From Flavobacterium panici (GTDB lineage: Bacteria > Bacteroidota > Bacteroidia > Flavobacteriales > Flavobacteriaceae): DNA of 64,000 bases. Made by a program: the position numbers and the translations under genes. The notes beneath the pieces were generated by a model. That model saw only the letters and a program-made list of their open reading frames with translations, was not told the DNA's origin and ran no database searches. Within the stretch, counting starts at the first letter, position 1. Each line of letters opens with the position of its first letter. The stretch spans positions 124,001-188,000 of the forward strand of contig NZ_CAIJDE010000043.1 in the NCBI RefSeq assembly GCF_903819335.1. The letters are read 5' to 3'. Positions 32,332 to 40,032 of this stretch are shown piece by piece.

Positions 32332-34323
32332 ATGAGCAATCCCCAACAACCTCTACCACACAACGAAACAGAACGTTTAGCAGCATTAAAACGTTATAAT
32401 ATATTGGACTCACTTCCTGAGCACATCTTTGACGATGCTACCAAACTGGTCTCTTATATATGTGCCGTGCCTATTGCACACATATCTTTTATAGATGAAA
32501 CCAGACAATGGTTTAAATCTGAAATTGGAATTGGAGTATCTGAGGTGCCGCGTGAAATTAGTTTTTGCCGTTATACTATTTTAGATTCCGAAATGGTTGA
32601 AATTGGCGATACCCATTTAAACGAACGATTTAAAGACGATCCTAATGTAGTCGATGGTTTTAAAGTTAGGTTCTATGCCGGAATCCCGCTTACAACTCCT
32701 GATGGATATAATATTGGAACTATTTGCGCGATCGATCACATTTCGAAAGAACTGAATGAAAATCAAAAAAATGCGCTTTCGATTGTGGCAAAGCATATTA
32801 TCAATCAACTCGAATTAAGAACTAAAAATATTGAACTTGCTGCGCAGAAAAAAATTGCGCAACGTGCCGTATTAGCAAAAGACAGCTTTTTGGCCAATAT
32901 GAGTCACGAGATCAGAACGCCTTTAAATGCTATTATTGGTTTTACGGATCTTCTGGCTCAAACAAGGCTTGATACCATTCAGCGCGATTATATTAATAGT
33001 GTCCAAATTGCAGAAGAAAACCTGCTTTTAATCGTGAATGATATTTTGGATTTATCCAAAATCGAATCGGGAAACCTGACTATCGATGCCCATCCATTCA
33101 ATTTAAAAAATACCCTTAAGCATATCTATGATTTATTAAAGGTAAAAGTTCCTGCCAATGTCGAATTTAATCTTTTCCTGGATGCCGATATGCCGGAAAT
33201 GGTTATTGGCGATCAGGGAAGACTGAATCAAATACTGGTGAATCTTGCCGGAAACTCCCTTAAATTCACTGAAGAAGGCGAAGTTACCGTTTCTGTAAAA
33301 AAGACTGCTGAAACAGCTGATAATTATTCGCTTAGATTCTCTGTTAAAGATACCGGAATTGGAATAGCTGAAAAGAAGCTTAAAACTATTTTTGAACGTT
33401 TTACACAAGCAGAAGAAAGTACAACACGAAAATTTGGCGGTACAGGACTTGGACTCAATATTGTAAAGCAATTAATTGAATTACAGCATTCTGAGATTCA
33501 GGTAAAAAGTAAACTGGGTCACGGTTCAGAATTTTTCTTCACTCTTACTTATAAAAAAGCTGATGATGTTGAAGAAATAAAAACAACTTTACCGGAACAT
33601 AATCAGGATAAATATAAAATACTGCTTTGTGAGGATAATGTTTTAAACCAAAAATTGGTAAAAAGCGTTATTTACAACTTTGGTTATGAAGTGGATATTG
33701 CCGAAAATGGTGAAGCAGGAATCCAATTATTATCAAAAAATAAATACGATTTAATTCTAATGGACCTTCAGATGCCTGTTAAAGACGGGTATCAAACTAC
33801 GCAGTACATTAGAAATGAAATGAAACTGAACATTCCTATTATAGCTATGACGGCGCACTCTCTGGTTGGAGAGCAAGAACGCTGTTATAAAGAAGGAATG
33901 AATGGTTATGTTCCAAAACCTTTTAAACAGGCCGTTCTTTTAGAAGCGATAAAAACTGTAATGAACAAAGATATTCCGCTTACTCAAAAACGAAATATCG
34001 ATTTGTCTTTTATAGATGAAGTTTCCTGCGGAGATCCTGATTTTCGACAAGATATGATTCATTTATTTTTAGAAAAAATCCCGAATGAAGTAACGCAATT
34101 AGAAGAAGCCATTCTTAAAAATGATGTTGATACTGCCAAAAAAATTTCGCATACTATGAAATCCAGTTTAGATATTTTTTTGCTGAAGGATCTTAGTAAT
34201 TATGTCTCTATTATTGAGAAAGAAGCCAATATGAGAGAATTTAGTACCGAAACGGTTGGCAAAATAAATACCCTACGCAGTGAAATTACCGAAATCATTG
34301 CGATTTTAAAGGATATTAAATAG
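32332..34323 (+). CDS. Hybrid histidine kinase: GAF-HisKA-HATPase-REC-Hpt
   Basis: A 663-residue cytosolic sensor. Its domains in order are GAF (about 25-165), HisKA with His192 in N-M-S-H-E-I-R-T-P-L-N-A, HATPase (N box about 303-312; G-G-T-G-L-G-L 369-375), receiver (E-D-N at 434-436, Asp478 in L-I-L-M-D-L-Q-M-P-V-K-D-G) and Hpt with His607 in I-S-H-T-M-K-S. No membrane helix is present, so the GAF domain must sense an internal ligand. No output gene is adjacent; the phosphate could go from the Hpt to a separate regulator. It stands alone between its own promoter box and a terminator. Confidence 0.95.
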   Translation: MSNPQQPLPHNETERLAALKRYNILDSLPEHIFDDATKLVSYICAVPIAHISFIDETRQWFKSEIGIGVSEVPREISFCRYTILDSEMVEIGDTHLNERFKDDPNVVDGFKVRFYAGIPLTTPDGYNIGTICAIDHISKELNENQKNALSIVAKHIINQLELRTKNIELAAQKKIAQRAVLAKDSFLANMSHEIRTPLNAIIGFTDLLAQTRLDTIQRDYINSVQIAEENLLLIVNDILDLSKIESGNLTIDAHPFNLKNTLKHIYDLLKVKVPANVEFNLFLDADMPEMVIGDQGRLNQILVNLAGNSLKFTEEGEVTVSVKKTAETADNYSLRFSVKDTGIGIAEKKLKTIFERFTQAEESTTRKFGGTGLGLNIVKQLIELQHSEIQVKSKLGHGSEFFFTLTYKKADDVEEIKTTLPEHNQDKYKILLCEDNVLNQKLVKSVIYNFGYEVDIAENGEAGIQLLSKNKYDLILMDLQMPVKDGYQTTQYIRNEMKLNIPIIAMTAHSLVGEQERCYKEGMNGYVPKPFKQAVLLEAIKTVMNKDIPLTQKRNIDLSFIDEVSCGDPDFRQDMIHLFLEKIPNEVTQLEEAILKNDVDTAKKISHTMKSSLDIFLLKDLSNYVSIIEKEANMREFSTETVGKINTLRSEITEIIAILKDIK

Positions 34324-34345
34324 CTGCAAAAAAGTAAAGATTAAA

Positions 34346-34395
34346 AATTAAAAGCTGTCATTCATAGATTAAATATTGAGTGGCAGCTTTTAATT
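34346..34395 (+). terminator. Intrinsic terminator after the hybrid kinase
   Basis: AATTAAAAGCTGTCA (34346-34360) pairs with TGGCAGCTTTTAATT (34381-34395) with one mismatch, followed by TTTAA. Confidence 0.75.
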
Positions 34396-34442
34396 TTTAA
34401 TTGCCTATTTTTTCGCATCCATCATTAATTTATCAAATGTTC

Positions 34443-34456
34443 TTGATCTACATCAA
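34443..34456 (+). promoter_or_regulatory. FNR-type box upstream of the VOC gene
   Basis: TTGATCTACATCAA is a perfect TTGAT-N4-ATCAA palindrome. A candidate -7 element GAAATTTG (34501-34508) has its G 58.5 bp from the box centre; another TTTG (34494-34497) lies 47.5 bp away. The likely binders are the neighbouring Crp/Fnr proteins, whose E-x-x-S-R helix is the FNR type. Confidence 0.6.
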
Positions 34457-34558
34457 TCCATTTCATATCAAATGTCAATGTTTTAAAATAAGATTTGTTT
34501 GAAATTTGTATCATAAAATACATTACTGAAAACACAAATTTTTTAAAATCTTCTAAAC

Positions 34559-35014
34559 ATGGAAAATGCAAATAAAACAGGGCTTGCCTCTTTCTCACTT
34601 TACAATATTGCCTTTACGGTTTCAAATATCGATCAGTCTATTAAATGGTATTCAGATATATTTGATTTCAAATTAGTCAGCCGCACTACGTTTGCCATTC
34701 CGTCCGGATCTGCAGAAGCTGCTATTATAAAAGCCGGCGGAATGCGCATCGAACTTTTGAATATTCCTAATCCTGAAAGAATCGAAGCTTTATTTGCCGA
34801 TGCTCCGCTCCACTTAATTCCGCTTGGCAATAAATCAATTGTTTTGCAGGTTGAAGATCTGGCAGTTGCTACAAAAGAACTCGAAGAAAAAGGCGTTAAT
34901 TTTGTATGGAAAGAGCAATATCTGGCTGGAGATAAAATGTTATGCACTATGATTACAGATGTTGACGGAAATAAAATAAACATTTTCCAGACCAATACTC
35001 TTATCGGAAACTAA
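34559..35014 (+). CDS. VOC-family (glyoxalase-like) protein
   Basis: A 151-residue protein with the two beta-alpha-beta-beta-beta halves of the VOC fold: N-I-A-F-T-V-S-N-I-D-Q-S-I-K-W-Y to M-R-I-E-L-L-N-I, then I-V-L-Q-V-E-D-L-A-V-A-T-K-E-L to D-V-D-G-N-K-I-N-I-F-Q. A metal site cannot be confirmed by eye. Members are glyoxalases, dioxygenases or binding proteins. It has an FNR-like box about 103 bp upstream and a good terminator, and it sits next to a Crp/Fnr gene, so it is a probable target. Confidence 0.87.
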   Translation: MENANKTGLASFSLYNIAFTVSNIDQSIKWYSDIFDFKLVSRTTFAIPSGSAEAAIIKAGGMRIELLNIPNPERIEALFADAPLHLIPLGNKSIVLQVEDLAVATKELEEKGVNFVWKEQYLAGDKMLCTMITDVDGNKINIFQTNTLIGN

Positions 35015-35034
35015 CAATCATAACATCATAATTT

Positions 35035-35065
35035 AAGGCCGGAATTAATCTCTAATTCCGGCCTT
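35035..35065. terminator. Intrinsic terminator after the VOC gene
   Basis: A perfect 13-bp stem, AAGGCCGGAATTA (35035-35047) / TAATTCCGGCCTT (35053-35065), followed by TTT. Confidence 0.9.
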
Positions 35066-35096
35066 TTTATTTCATTTAAGCCGTTTATAAATACTA

Positions 35097-35104
35097 TATC
35101 TTTG
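35097..35104 (+). promoter_or_regulatory. -7 box placed directly at the Crp/Fnr start (possibly leaderless mRNA)
   Basis: TATCTTTG fits TAnnTTTG exactly and ends only 4 bases before the ATG at 35109, so transcription would begin at or next to the start codon. The -33 part (TTTA at 35075-35078) is weak. Confidence 0.4.
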
Positions 35105-35108
35105 TAAT

Positions 35109-35687
35109 ATGTTTAGTGTATTTAAAAAATATATCGAAAGTAAAGCGACTTTGTCAGATGACGAATGGGCGTTTATAGAATCTGTCAGCAACGTTAAAAA
35201 GTTCCGTAAACATCAGCTGGTACTAAAAGAAGGCGATGTTTGGAATTTTCACGCTTTTATTTGCGATGGCTGCGTTAGACGTTATTCTACAGATGCTGAT
35301 AACGTCGAACATACGATTCAGTTTTCTATCGAAAATTGGTGGACAGGCGATCGCGAAAGTTTATTAAACGAAACACCTTCCAAACTAAATATCGAAGCCA
35401 TCGAAAACACTACTGTACTTTTAATACACAAAGATGATTTCGATAAAATCTGCGAAAAAATCCCAACCTTCAGTTCTATCATAAGCAGCATACTTCAAAA
35501 GAGTATGAATACCATGCAAAAAAGAATTCAGGCCGATATTAGTTATACCGCCGAAGAAAAATACCTACATTTTCTTGAATTTTATCCACAGCTCGCGAAT
35601 CGTGTTCCGAGGCATATGTTAGCCTCCTATTTAGGCGTTACACCCGAAACCTTAAGCAGAATAAGGAAATTAGCTTATAAAAAATAA
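35109..35687 (+). CDS. Crp/Fnr-family transcriptional regulator (copy 1)
   Basis: A 192-residue protein: cyclic-nucleotide-binding-like jelly roll (about 1-120), dimer helix, and a short C-terminal helix-turn-helix, M-L-A-S-Y-L-G-V-T-P-E-T-L-S-R-I-R-K. The recognition helix carries E180-x-x-S183-R184, as in FNR, which reads TTGAT. The protein ends right after this helix, without the usual wing. No FNR-type Cys cluster is present, so oxygen sensing by an iron-sulfur centre is unlikely. It is similar over the full length to the proteins at 38464-39045 and 40033-40611. FNR-like boxes lie upstream of nearby genes. Confidence 0.93.
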   Translation: MFSVFKKYIESKATLSDDEWAFIESVSNVKKFRKHQLVLKEGDVWNFHAFICDGCVRRYSTDADNVEHTIQFSIENWWTGDRESLLNETPSKLNIEAIENTTVLLIHKDDFDKICEKIPTFSSIISSILQKSMNTMQKRIQADISYTAEEKYLHFLEFYPQLANRVPRHMLASYLGVTPETLSRIRKLAYKK

Positions 35688-35714
35688 AACAATACCTCTC
35701 GTTCTTCCATTCTC

Positions 35715-35728
35715 TTGATAAATGTCAA
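35715..35728 (+). promoter_or_regulatory. FNR-type box upstream of the SDR gene
   Basis: TTGATAAATGTCAA matches TTGAT-N4-ATCAA in 9 of 10 fixed positions. The candidate -7 element CAACTTTG (35774-35781) has its G 59.5 bp from the box centre, close to the spacing seen before the VOC and DinB genes. Confidence 0.55.
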
Positions 35729-35817
35729 GATTTTTTGTAATAAACATCAATGGCTTAAAGAGTGTTCCTGACGCAACTTTGTACTATAAATATTTCACTA
35801 ATTAAAATATATACAAA

Positions 35818-36675
35818 ATGTCAAAAACAATCTTTATTACAGGAACAAGTACAGGATTTGGAAAATTAACTGCAATCACGCTTTCAAATGCTGGTCATAC
35901 CGTTATTGCGGGTATGCGCGGAACAAACGGTAAAAACGAAGCCGTTGCAAAAGAATTGGCAGCTTTGTCAAATGTTGAAGTAGTTGATATTGATGTTACA
36001 AACGACGAGTCGGTAACAAAAGCATTCGAACAAACTTTAGCAAAACATGGTACAATCGACGTACTTATAAACAATGCCGGAGTTGCCGGATATGGTGTTT
36101 GGGAATCATGGACTTTAGACCAGATCAGAAACATGTTCGAAGTTAACTTTTACGGAGTTATTCGTACGTATCAAGCCGTTTTACCAAGTATGCGTAAAGC
36201 TAAAAACGGTTTAATTATCAACCTTACATCTGGCGCAAGCGGTCACACTTTACCTTTTATGGGACCTTATTTAGCTTCTAAATTTGGTATAGAAAGTATT
36301 ACAGAAGGAATTCAGGATGAATTAAGCGAATTCGGAATTGAAAACGTAAGTATTCAGCCGGGCGTTTATCCAACAGAAATGAATAACGGTCAAAAATCAG
36401 GTCTTCAAGCTGATAAAGCAGATATTATTGCCGAATACGGTGAAGAAGCTGCTGCTAAATTCAACGCTCTTGGCGGCGCTTTATTTGGAAAAATGGCACA
36501 ATACGATATGAATCCTCAAACCATTGCCGACGGTATTTTGTCTCTTGTAAACATGGAAAAAGGTACACGCCCTTTACGTTTGCCACTTGACGCTATCGCT
36601 CAGGGAACAGATCAGGAATTTATTACTGCAAGAGCTGAGATTAAAGCGAAATGGCTTTCTGCTTATAGCAACTAA
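35818..36675 (+). CDS. SDR-family oxidoreductase
   Basis: A 285-residue classical SDR with T-G-T-S-T-G-F-G (8-15), N-N-A-G (85-88), Ser138 region (L-T-S-G-A-S-G-H) and Y-L-A-S-K (Tyr151, Lys155). It belongs to the group that is longer than average and often annotated as 17-beta-HSD-like or oxidoreductase of unknown substrate. A probable FNR-type box lies about 90 bp upstream. A nitroreductase gene and a VOC-SnoaL fusion gene follow on the same strand, which suggests handling of reactive carbonyl or nitro compounds. Confidence 0.93.
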   Translation: MSKTIFITGTSTGFGKLTAITLSNAGHTVIAGMRGTNGKNEAVAKELAALSNVEVVDIDVTNDESVTKAFEQTLAKHGTIDVLINNAGVAGYGVWESWTLDQIRNMFEVNFYGVIRTYQAVLPSMRKAKNGLIINLTSGASGHTLPFMGPYLASKFGIESITEGIQDELSEFGIENVSIQPGVYPTEMNNGQKSGLQADKADIIAEYGEEAAAKFNALGGALFGKMAQYDMNPQTIADGILSLVNMEKGTRPLRLPLDAIAQGTDQEFITARAEIKAKWLSAYSN

Positions 36676-36685
36676 TTCAACTAAA

Positions 36686-36718
36686 AATAAGGCTTTGCAA
36701 AACTCGTAAAGCCTTATT
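36686..36718. terminator. Hairpin between the SDR and nitroreductase genes
   Basis: An 11-bp stem, AATAAGGCTTT (36686-36696) / AAAGCCTTATT (36708-36718). A weak T-run follows, so it may partly terminate or stabilise the SDR message. Confidence 0.65.
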
Positions 36719-36738
36719 CACTCTTCAAAATAACTACT

Positions 36739-37374
36739 ATGAAATCTATTATAGAAGCACTGAACTGGCGTTATGCAACCAAGAAAATGACAGGCCAAAA
36801 AGTTCCGGATGAAATTGTACAACGCATAATTGAAGCCGCTCATCTTGCACCTTCGGGAATTGGTTTACAGCCTTATGAAATCATCGCGATCAGCAATCCC
36901 GAACTTAAACAGCAAATTCTGCCTATCGCCATGAATCAGCCGCAAGCTGTTGAATCTTCGCATTTATTGGTATTTGCCGCCTGGGATAATTATACGCCTG
37001 AAAGAATTGATGGTGTTTTTAAACATCTTAACGAACAAAGAAATCAAGAAGAAACCGTAACCGAACGTCAGAAGAATTTCGCCATTAGTTACTTTGGAAA
37101 TTTCACTAAAGAAGAAAATTTCCATCACGCCGCAAAACAGGCACATATTGCACTTGGACTTTCTGTAGCCGCCGCCGCACTCGAAAAAATTGATGCAACA
37201 CCAATGGAAGGTTTCAATCCCGCACAATTAGATCAATTATTAGGATTGCCCGAAAAAGGATTAAGAAGTTCCATGCTTTTAGCTTTAGGCTACAGAGACG
37301 AAACCAATGATTATAATTTAAAAGTAAAAAAGGTTAGAAAACCAATTTCAGAATTTCTAACAGAAATAAAATGA
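36739..37374 (+). CDS. Nitroreductase-family NAD(P)H oxidoreductase
   Basis: A 211-residue FMN enzyme. It begins A-L-N-W-R-Y-A-T-K-K-M, with A-H-L-A-P-S-G-I-G-L-Q-P-Y-E (about 31-44), the helix A-A-K-Q-A-H-I-A-L-G-L-S-V-A-A-A-A, and G-L-P-E-K-G-L-R-S-S-M-L-L-A-L-G-Y near the end; all are nitroreductase (NfsB-like) landmarks. It reduces nitroaromatics or quinones. The gene overlaps the next as ATGA, so it is coupled with the VOC-SnoaL fusion. Confidence 0.93.
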   Translation: MKSIIEALNWRYATKKMTGQKVPDEIVQRIIEAAHLAPSGIGLQPYEIIAISNPELKQQILPIAMNQPQAVESSHLLVFAAWDNYTPERIDGVFKHLNEQRNQEETVTERQKNFAISYFGNFTKEENFHHAAKQAHIALGLSVAAAALEKIDATPMEGFNPAQLDQLLGLPEKGLRSSMLLALGYRDETNDYNLKVKKVRKPISEFLTEIK

Positions 37375-38369
37375 TAAAACAAATGAAAACAATTTATAAA
37401 ACAATCTATATGTTAACGCTTACCACTATATTTTCGCAAAACACATCTGCTCAAACTCCTGTAGTTAAAGGCATTGAACACATTGGAATTACGGTTCCTG
37501 ACATGAAAACGGCTTTGCCCTTTTTTAAAGATATTTTAGGATTTACGCCCGTAACAGAAATTGGCCCTTTTGAACTTGATGATGCCTGGAGAGAAAAATA
37601 CAAAATTCACTCTGGCGCTCAGGTTGAAAAAATCGTATCGTTAAGAGCCGGTGACGGAGCTAATATTGAATTATTTGAATACAAATCTCCAAAGGGAAAT
37701 AAAGAAGTGCCTTACGGAGATGATCTTGGCTGGAACCACACTGCTTTTTATACTGATGATATTAATAACAGCGTAAAATATCTTAAATCAAAAGGGATAA
37801 CTGTTTTGAGTGATCCTAATGTAAGTACTGCGGGACCAACTGCGGGCGAATCCTGGGTTTATTTTTTAGCACCTTGGGGAGCGCAGTTTGAACTGGTTTC
37901 GTATCCTAACGGGAAAGCGTATGAAAAAGAAAATCCGCAGACTAAATTATGGTCGCCAAAATTGGCCGGAGAATCTTTTGCTATCACAAGTACAACCAAA
38001 ATTACGGCGACAAATGAAGTGGAAAAATTACTTCAATTGCATTTGGCAACCTGGGGCGAAAAAAATGTAGAAAAAAGAACCAAAAACTTCAAACTGATTT
38101 ATACTGAAGATGTAAATATTGTAGATCCGTTTTTTATTTTAAATGGAACTTCAGACTTGAATCCGTTTATTGATGATCTTCAGAAAAAACATCCGGGGTT
38201 TAAATTTTCTTTGGCAAAACCAATTGAAACACATAATAATATTGCACGCCTTTTTTGGCAGTTTGGTCCGGAAAGCAAGCCCGATACGATTACGGGTCAG
38301 GATGTTTTTGTGATAGAAAACAACAAAATTAAATCGCTTTACATTTTTATCGACGGACTAAAAAAATAA
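37371..38369 (+). CDS. Exported two-domain protein: VOC plus NTF2/SnoaL-like
   Basis: A 332-residue protein with a signal peptide (Y-M-L-T-L-T-T-I-F-S-Q-N-T-S-A-Q), starting at the ATG overlapping the nitroreductase stop (37371) or at the ATG four codons later. Residues about 33-180 are a VOC domain (I-E-H-I-G-I-T-V-P-D-M to W-G-A-Q-F-E-L-V-S-Y). Residues about 210-332 form an NTF2-like domain (Q-L-H-L-A-T-W-G-E-K-N to V-I-E-N-N-K-I-K-S-L-Y-I-F-I-D). The combination in one exported protein is unusual. It probably binds or modifies a small hydrophobic ligand in the periplasm. Confidence 0.85.
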   Translation: MIKQMKTIYKTIYMLTLTTIFSQNTSAQTPVVKGIEHIGITVPDMKTALPFFKDILGFTPVTEIGPFELDDAWREKYKIHSGAQVEKIVSLRAGDGANIELFEYKSPKGNKEVPYGDDLGWNHTAFYTDDINNSVKYLKSKGITVLSDPNVSTAGPTAGESWVYFLAPWGAQFELVSYPNGKAYEKENPQTKLWSPKLAGESFAITSTTKITATNEVEKLLQLHLATWGEKNVEKRTKNFKLIYTEDVNIVDPFFILNGTSDLNPFIDDLQKKHPGFKFSLAKPIETHNNIARLFWQFGPESKPDTITGQDVFVIENNKIKSLYIFIDGLKK

Positions 38370-38391
38370 ATATCAAAATCCTTTTAACTTT

Positions 38392-38417
38392 AAAATCCCG
38401 CTTTATGGCGGGATTTT
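38392..38417 (+). terminator. Intrinsic terminator after the fusion gene
   Basis: The stem AAAATCCCGC (38392-38401) / GCGGGATTTT (38408-38417) is followed by TTT. Confidence 0.9.
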
Positions 38418-38463
38418 TTTATTATATAAATCAAAATCGATAATTTTACCCAAACTCATTCTT

Positions 38464-39045
38464 ATGTCTCAGGATTTTCTCGATTATTTAAAAACGAAAC
38501 TTCAAATTTCTGAACCTGAATTTGAATTAATACAGGAAACTCTTATTCATAAAAATATTAAGAGAAGAAAATTTCTACTGCAGGAAGGTGATATCTGGCG
38601 TTATTATGCTTTTGTTTTAAAAGGACTTTTACGCACGTACAGTGTAGACGACTGCGGAATTGAACATATTATTGATTTTTCTTTAGAGAATTCCTGGACT
38701 GGAGATATGGAAAGTTATTCTTCTGAAATACCTTCCAATCTAAATATTGATGCTCTCGAAGATTCTGAAGTAATATTGATTTCGAAAGTAAATTTTGAAA
38801 AGCTTTTAACTGAAATTCCTGATTTTGCAAAATTCATGAAAAAGCTGTTTGAGATTAGTTTTATAGAATCTCAAAATCGGGTTTTGTCGAATATCAGTTT
38901 GACATCGGAACAAAAATATACCAATTTTCTCCATAAATTTCAGGATGTACATACGAGATTTCCGCAGCACATGATTGCTTCTTATTTGGGAATTTCTGCA
39001 GAAACACTTAGTAGAATTAGAAATCAAAACACCAAAAAAATATAA
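38464..39045 (+). CDS. Crp/Fnr-family transcriptional regulator (copy 2)
   Basis: A 193-residue paralogue of the protein at 35109-35687, with the same E180-x-x-S183-R184 recognition helix (Y-L-G-I-S-A-E-T-L-S-R-I-R) and the same shortened C-terminus. It is the most divergent of the three in the sensor half: the shared W-x-G-D-R-E-S-L-L segment reads S-W-T-G-D-M-E-S-Y-S here, so it may sense something different. It is monocistronic and followed by a repeat-rich spacer. Confidence 0.92.
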   Translation: MSQDFLDYLKTKLQISEPEFELIQETLIHKNIKRRKFLLQEGDIWRYYAFVLKGLLRTYSVDDCGIEHIIDFSLENSWTGDMESYSSEIPSNLNIDALEDSEVILISKVNFEKLLTEIPDFAKFMKKLFEISFIESQNRVLSNISLTSEQKYTNFLHKFQDVHTRFPQHMIASYLGISAETLSRIRNQNTKKI

Positions 39046-39068
39046 TCCTGTTGTGTGTAATTTTTTAA

Positions 39069-39281
39069 ACACATAGGAACATAGTTTTTCTGTATGTTTA
39101 AAAGGCGTTTCACTTGCATTAATTCACATATTTGTACGCGTAGAGCTTTGTCAAAGTTTAAAACTTTGACAAAGCTGCGTCATCGAAAAACACACAAGGC
39201 TATGTGTTAAAATCTAGATTTTTTGAAACATCTTCAATACATCTTCAATACCATCTTTTTTAAATCTATGTTTCTATGTGG
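39069..39281. repeat. MITE-like palindromic intergenic element
   Basis: Imperfect 16-bp terminal inverted repeats, ACACATAGGAACATAG (39069-39084) and CTATGTTTCTATGTGG (39266-39281), enclose 181 bp. Inside lies a 33-bp palindrome (AGCTTTGTCAAAGTTT at 39144-39159 and its exact complement at 39161-39176). There are also an ACACA/TGTGT pair around 39189-39208, an AAAATCTAGATTTT palindrome, and an 11-bp tandem duplication (39229-39250). No ORF is present. It looks like a non-autonomous element or a structured RNA-forming repeat. Confidence 0.6.
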
Positions 39282-39322
39282 TTAATAAAAATTTTATATC
39301 AAAAACGCAATTGATATAAATA

Positions 39323-39820
39323 TTACAATAACAAAACCAATTGCCCTAAATGATAATTTTGATGATTGGTTCTGCTAATCAAAACATTAAGTTTATTTCT
39401 AGTTGGATCTTTCTTAAAATCATCTTCACTTACAGAAGCATGTTTTTCAAGCCATTGTTCCGGTGACATATTTTCGATATGTTCTAACATAACAGTATTT
39501 ATCTTTTCCCAATTCTGTTTTAAAACTTCAAAATCAGGAAAAATTTTGCCCGATTTATCGGGAGCAGAAACAAAAATAGGATCCAGTTCAGGATATCTTT
39601 TTTTATCAAAACCCAATAACTCAATCATGGTATCGGTTGTCGAAATAAGATGACCTAAAAGATAAATTCCCCGGTTTCTTTCCGGAGAAATTTCTTTATA
39701 GATCTCTTCTTCAGAAAGTTTGATAATTAAATTGTGTAATCTTCTGTTAGATAAAAGCCACGCTTCTATATAAAGTTTGGTAGTTAACAAGAGCGCTTCA
39801 TCGCTTTTAAAATGTGACAT
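39323..39820 (-). CDS. DinB-family protein
   Basis: A 165-residue four-helix protein of the DinB/YfiT-like fold. It has L-I-G-H-L-I-S (typical metal His about residue 56) and the C-terminal N-H-Q-N-Y-H-L-G-Q-L (His about 154 and 158), completing the three-His site. Members are thiol-dependent S-transferases (bacillithiol or similar) or unknown metal enzymes. Two FNR-like palindromes lie 60-97 bp upstream, so the gene may belong to the Crp/Fnr regulon of this region. Confidence 0.87.
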   Translation of the reverse strand: MSHFKSDEALLLTTKLYIEAWLLSNRRLHNLIIKLSEEEIYKEISPERNRGIYLLGHLISTTDTMIELLGFDKKRYPELDPIFVSAPDKSGKIFPDFEVLKQNWEKINTVMLEHIENMSPEQWLEKHASVSEDDFKKDPTRNKLNVLISRTNHQNYHLGQLVLLL

Positions 39821-39880
39821 AATACAATGGTTTAATTATTATAAATATCACAAAGTTCTTGTTTCTACCTTTGGAAAACA

Positions 39881-39916
39881 TTGATATATAATATCAAACA
39901 AATTGACTTTAATCAA
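39881..39916 (-). promoter_or_regulatory. Two FNR-like palindromes upstream of the DinB gene
   Basis: TTGACTTTAATCAA (39903-39916), which reads TTGAT-N4-GTCAA on the minus strand, is centred 58.5 bp from the G of the candidate -7 box GAACTTTG (minus strand, 39858-39851). A second palindrome TTGATATATAATATCAA (39881-39897) has a wider spacer and is centred 38 bp from the same point. Confidence 0.55.
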
Positions 39917-40032
39917 GGTTTTATTTAAAATAAAAAAGGGCAGAAAACATTAGTCTTCTACCCTTTTCAATATTCAGTATTTACAATTAATAATTAACCA
40001 TTCACAATTAACAATTAACATCAATTATAAAC

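Noticed and set aside
34633..34995. 120-residue antisense frame within the VOC gene
   Set aside because: Shadow of a real gene, Ser-rich, no start context.
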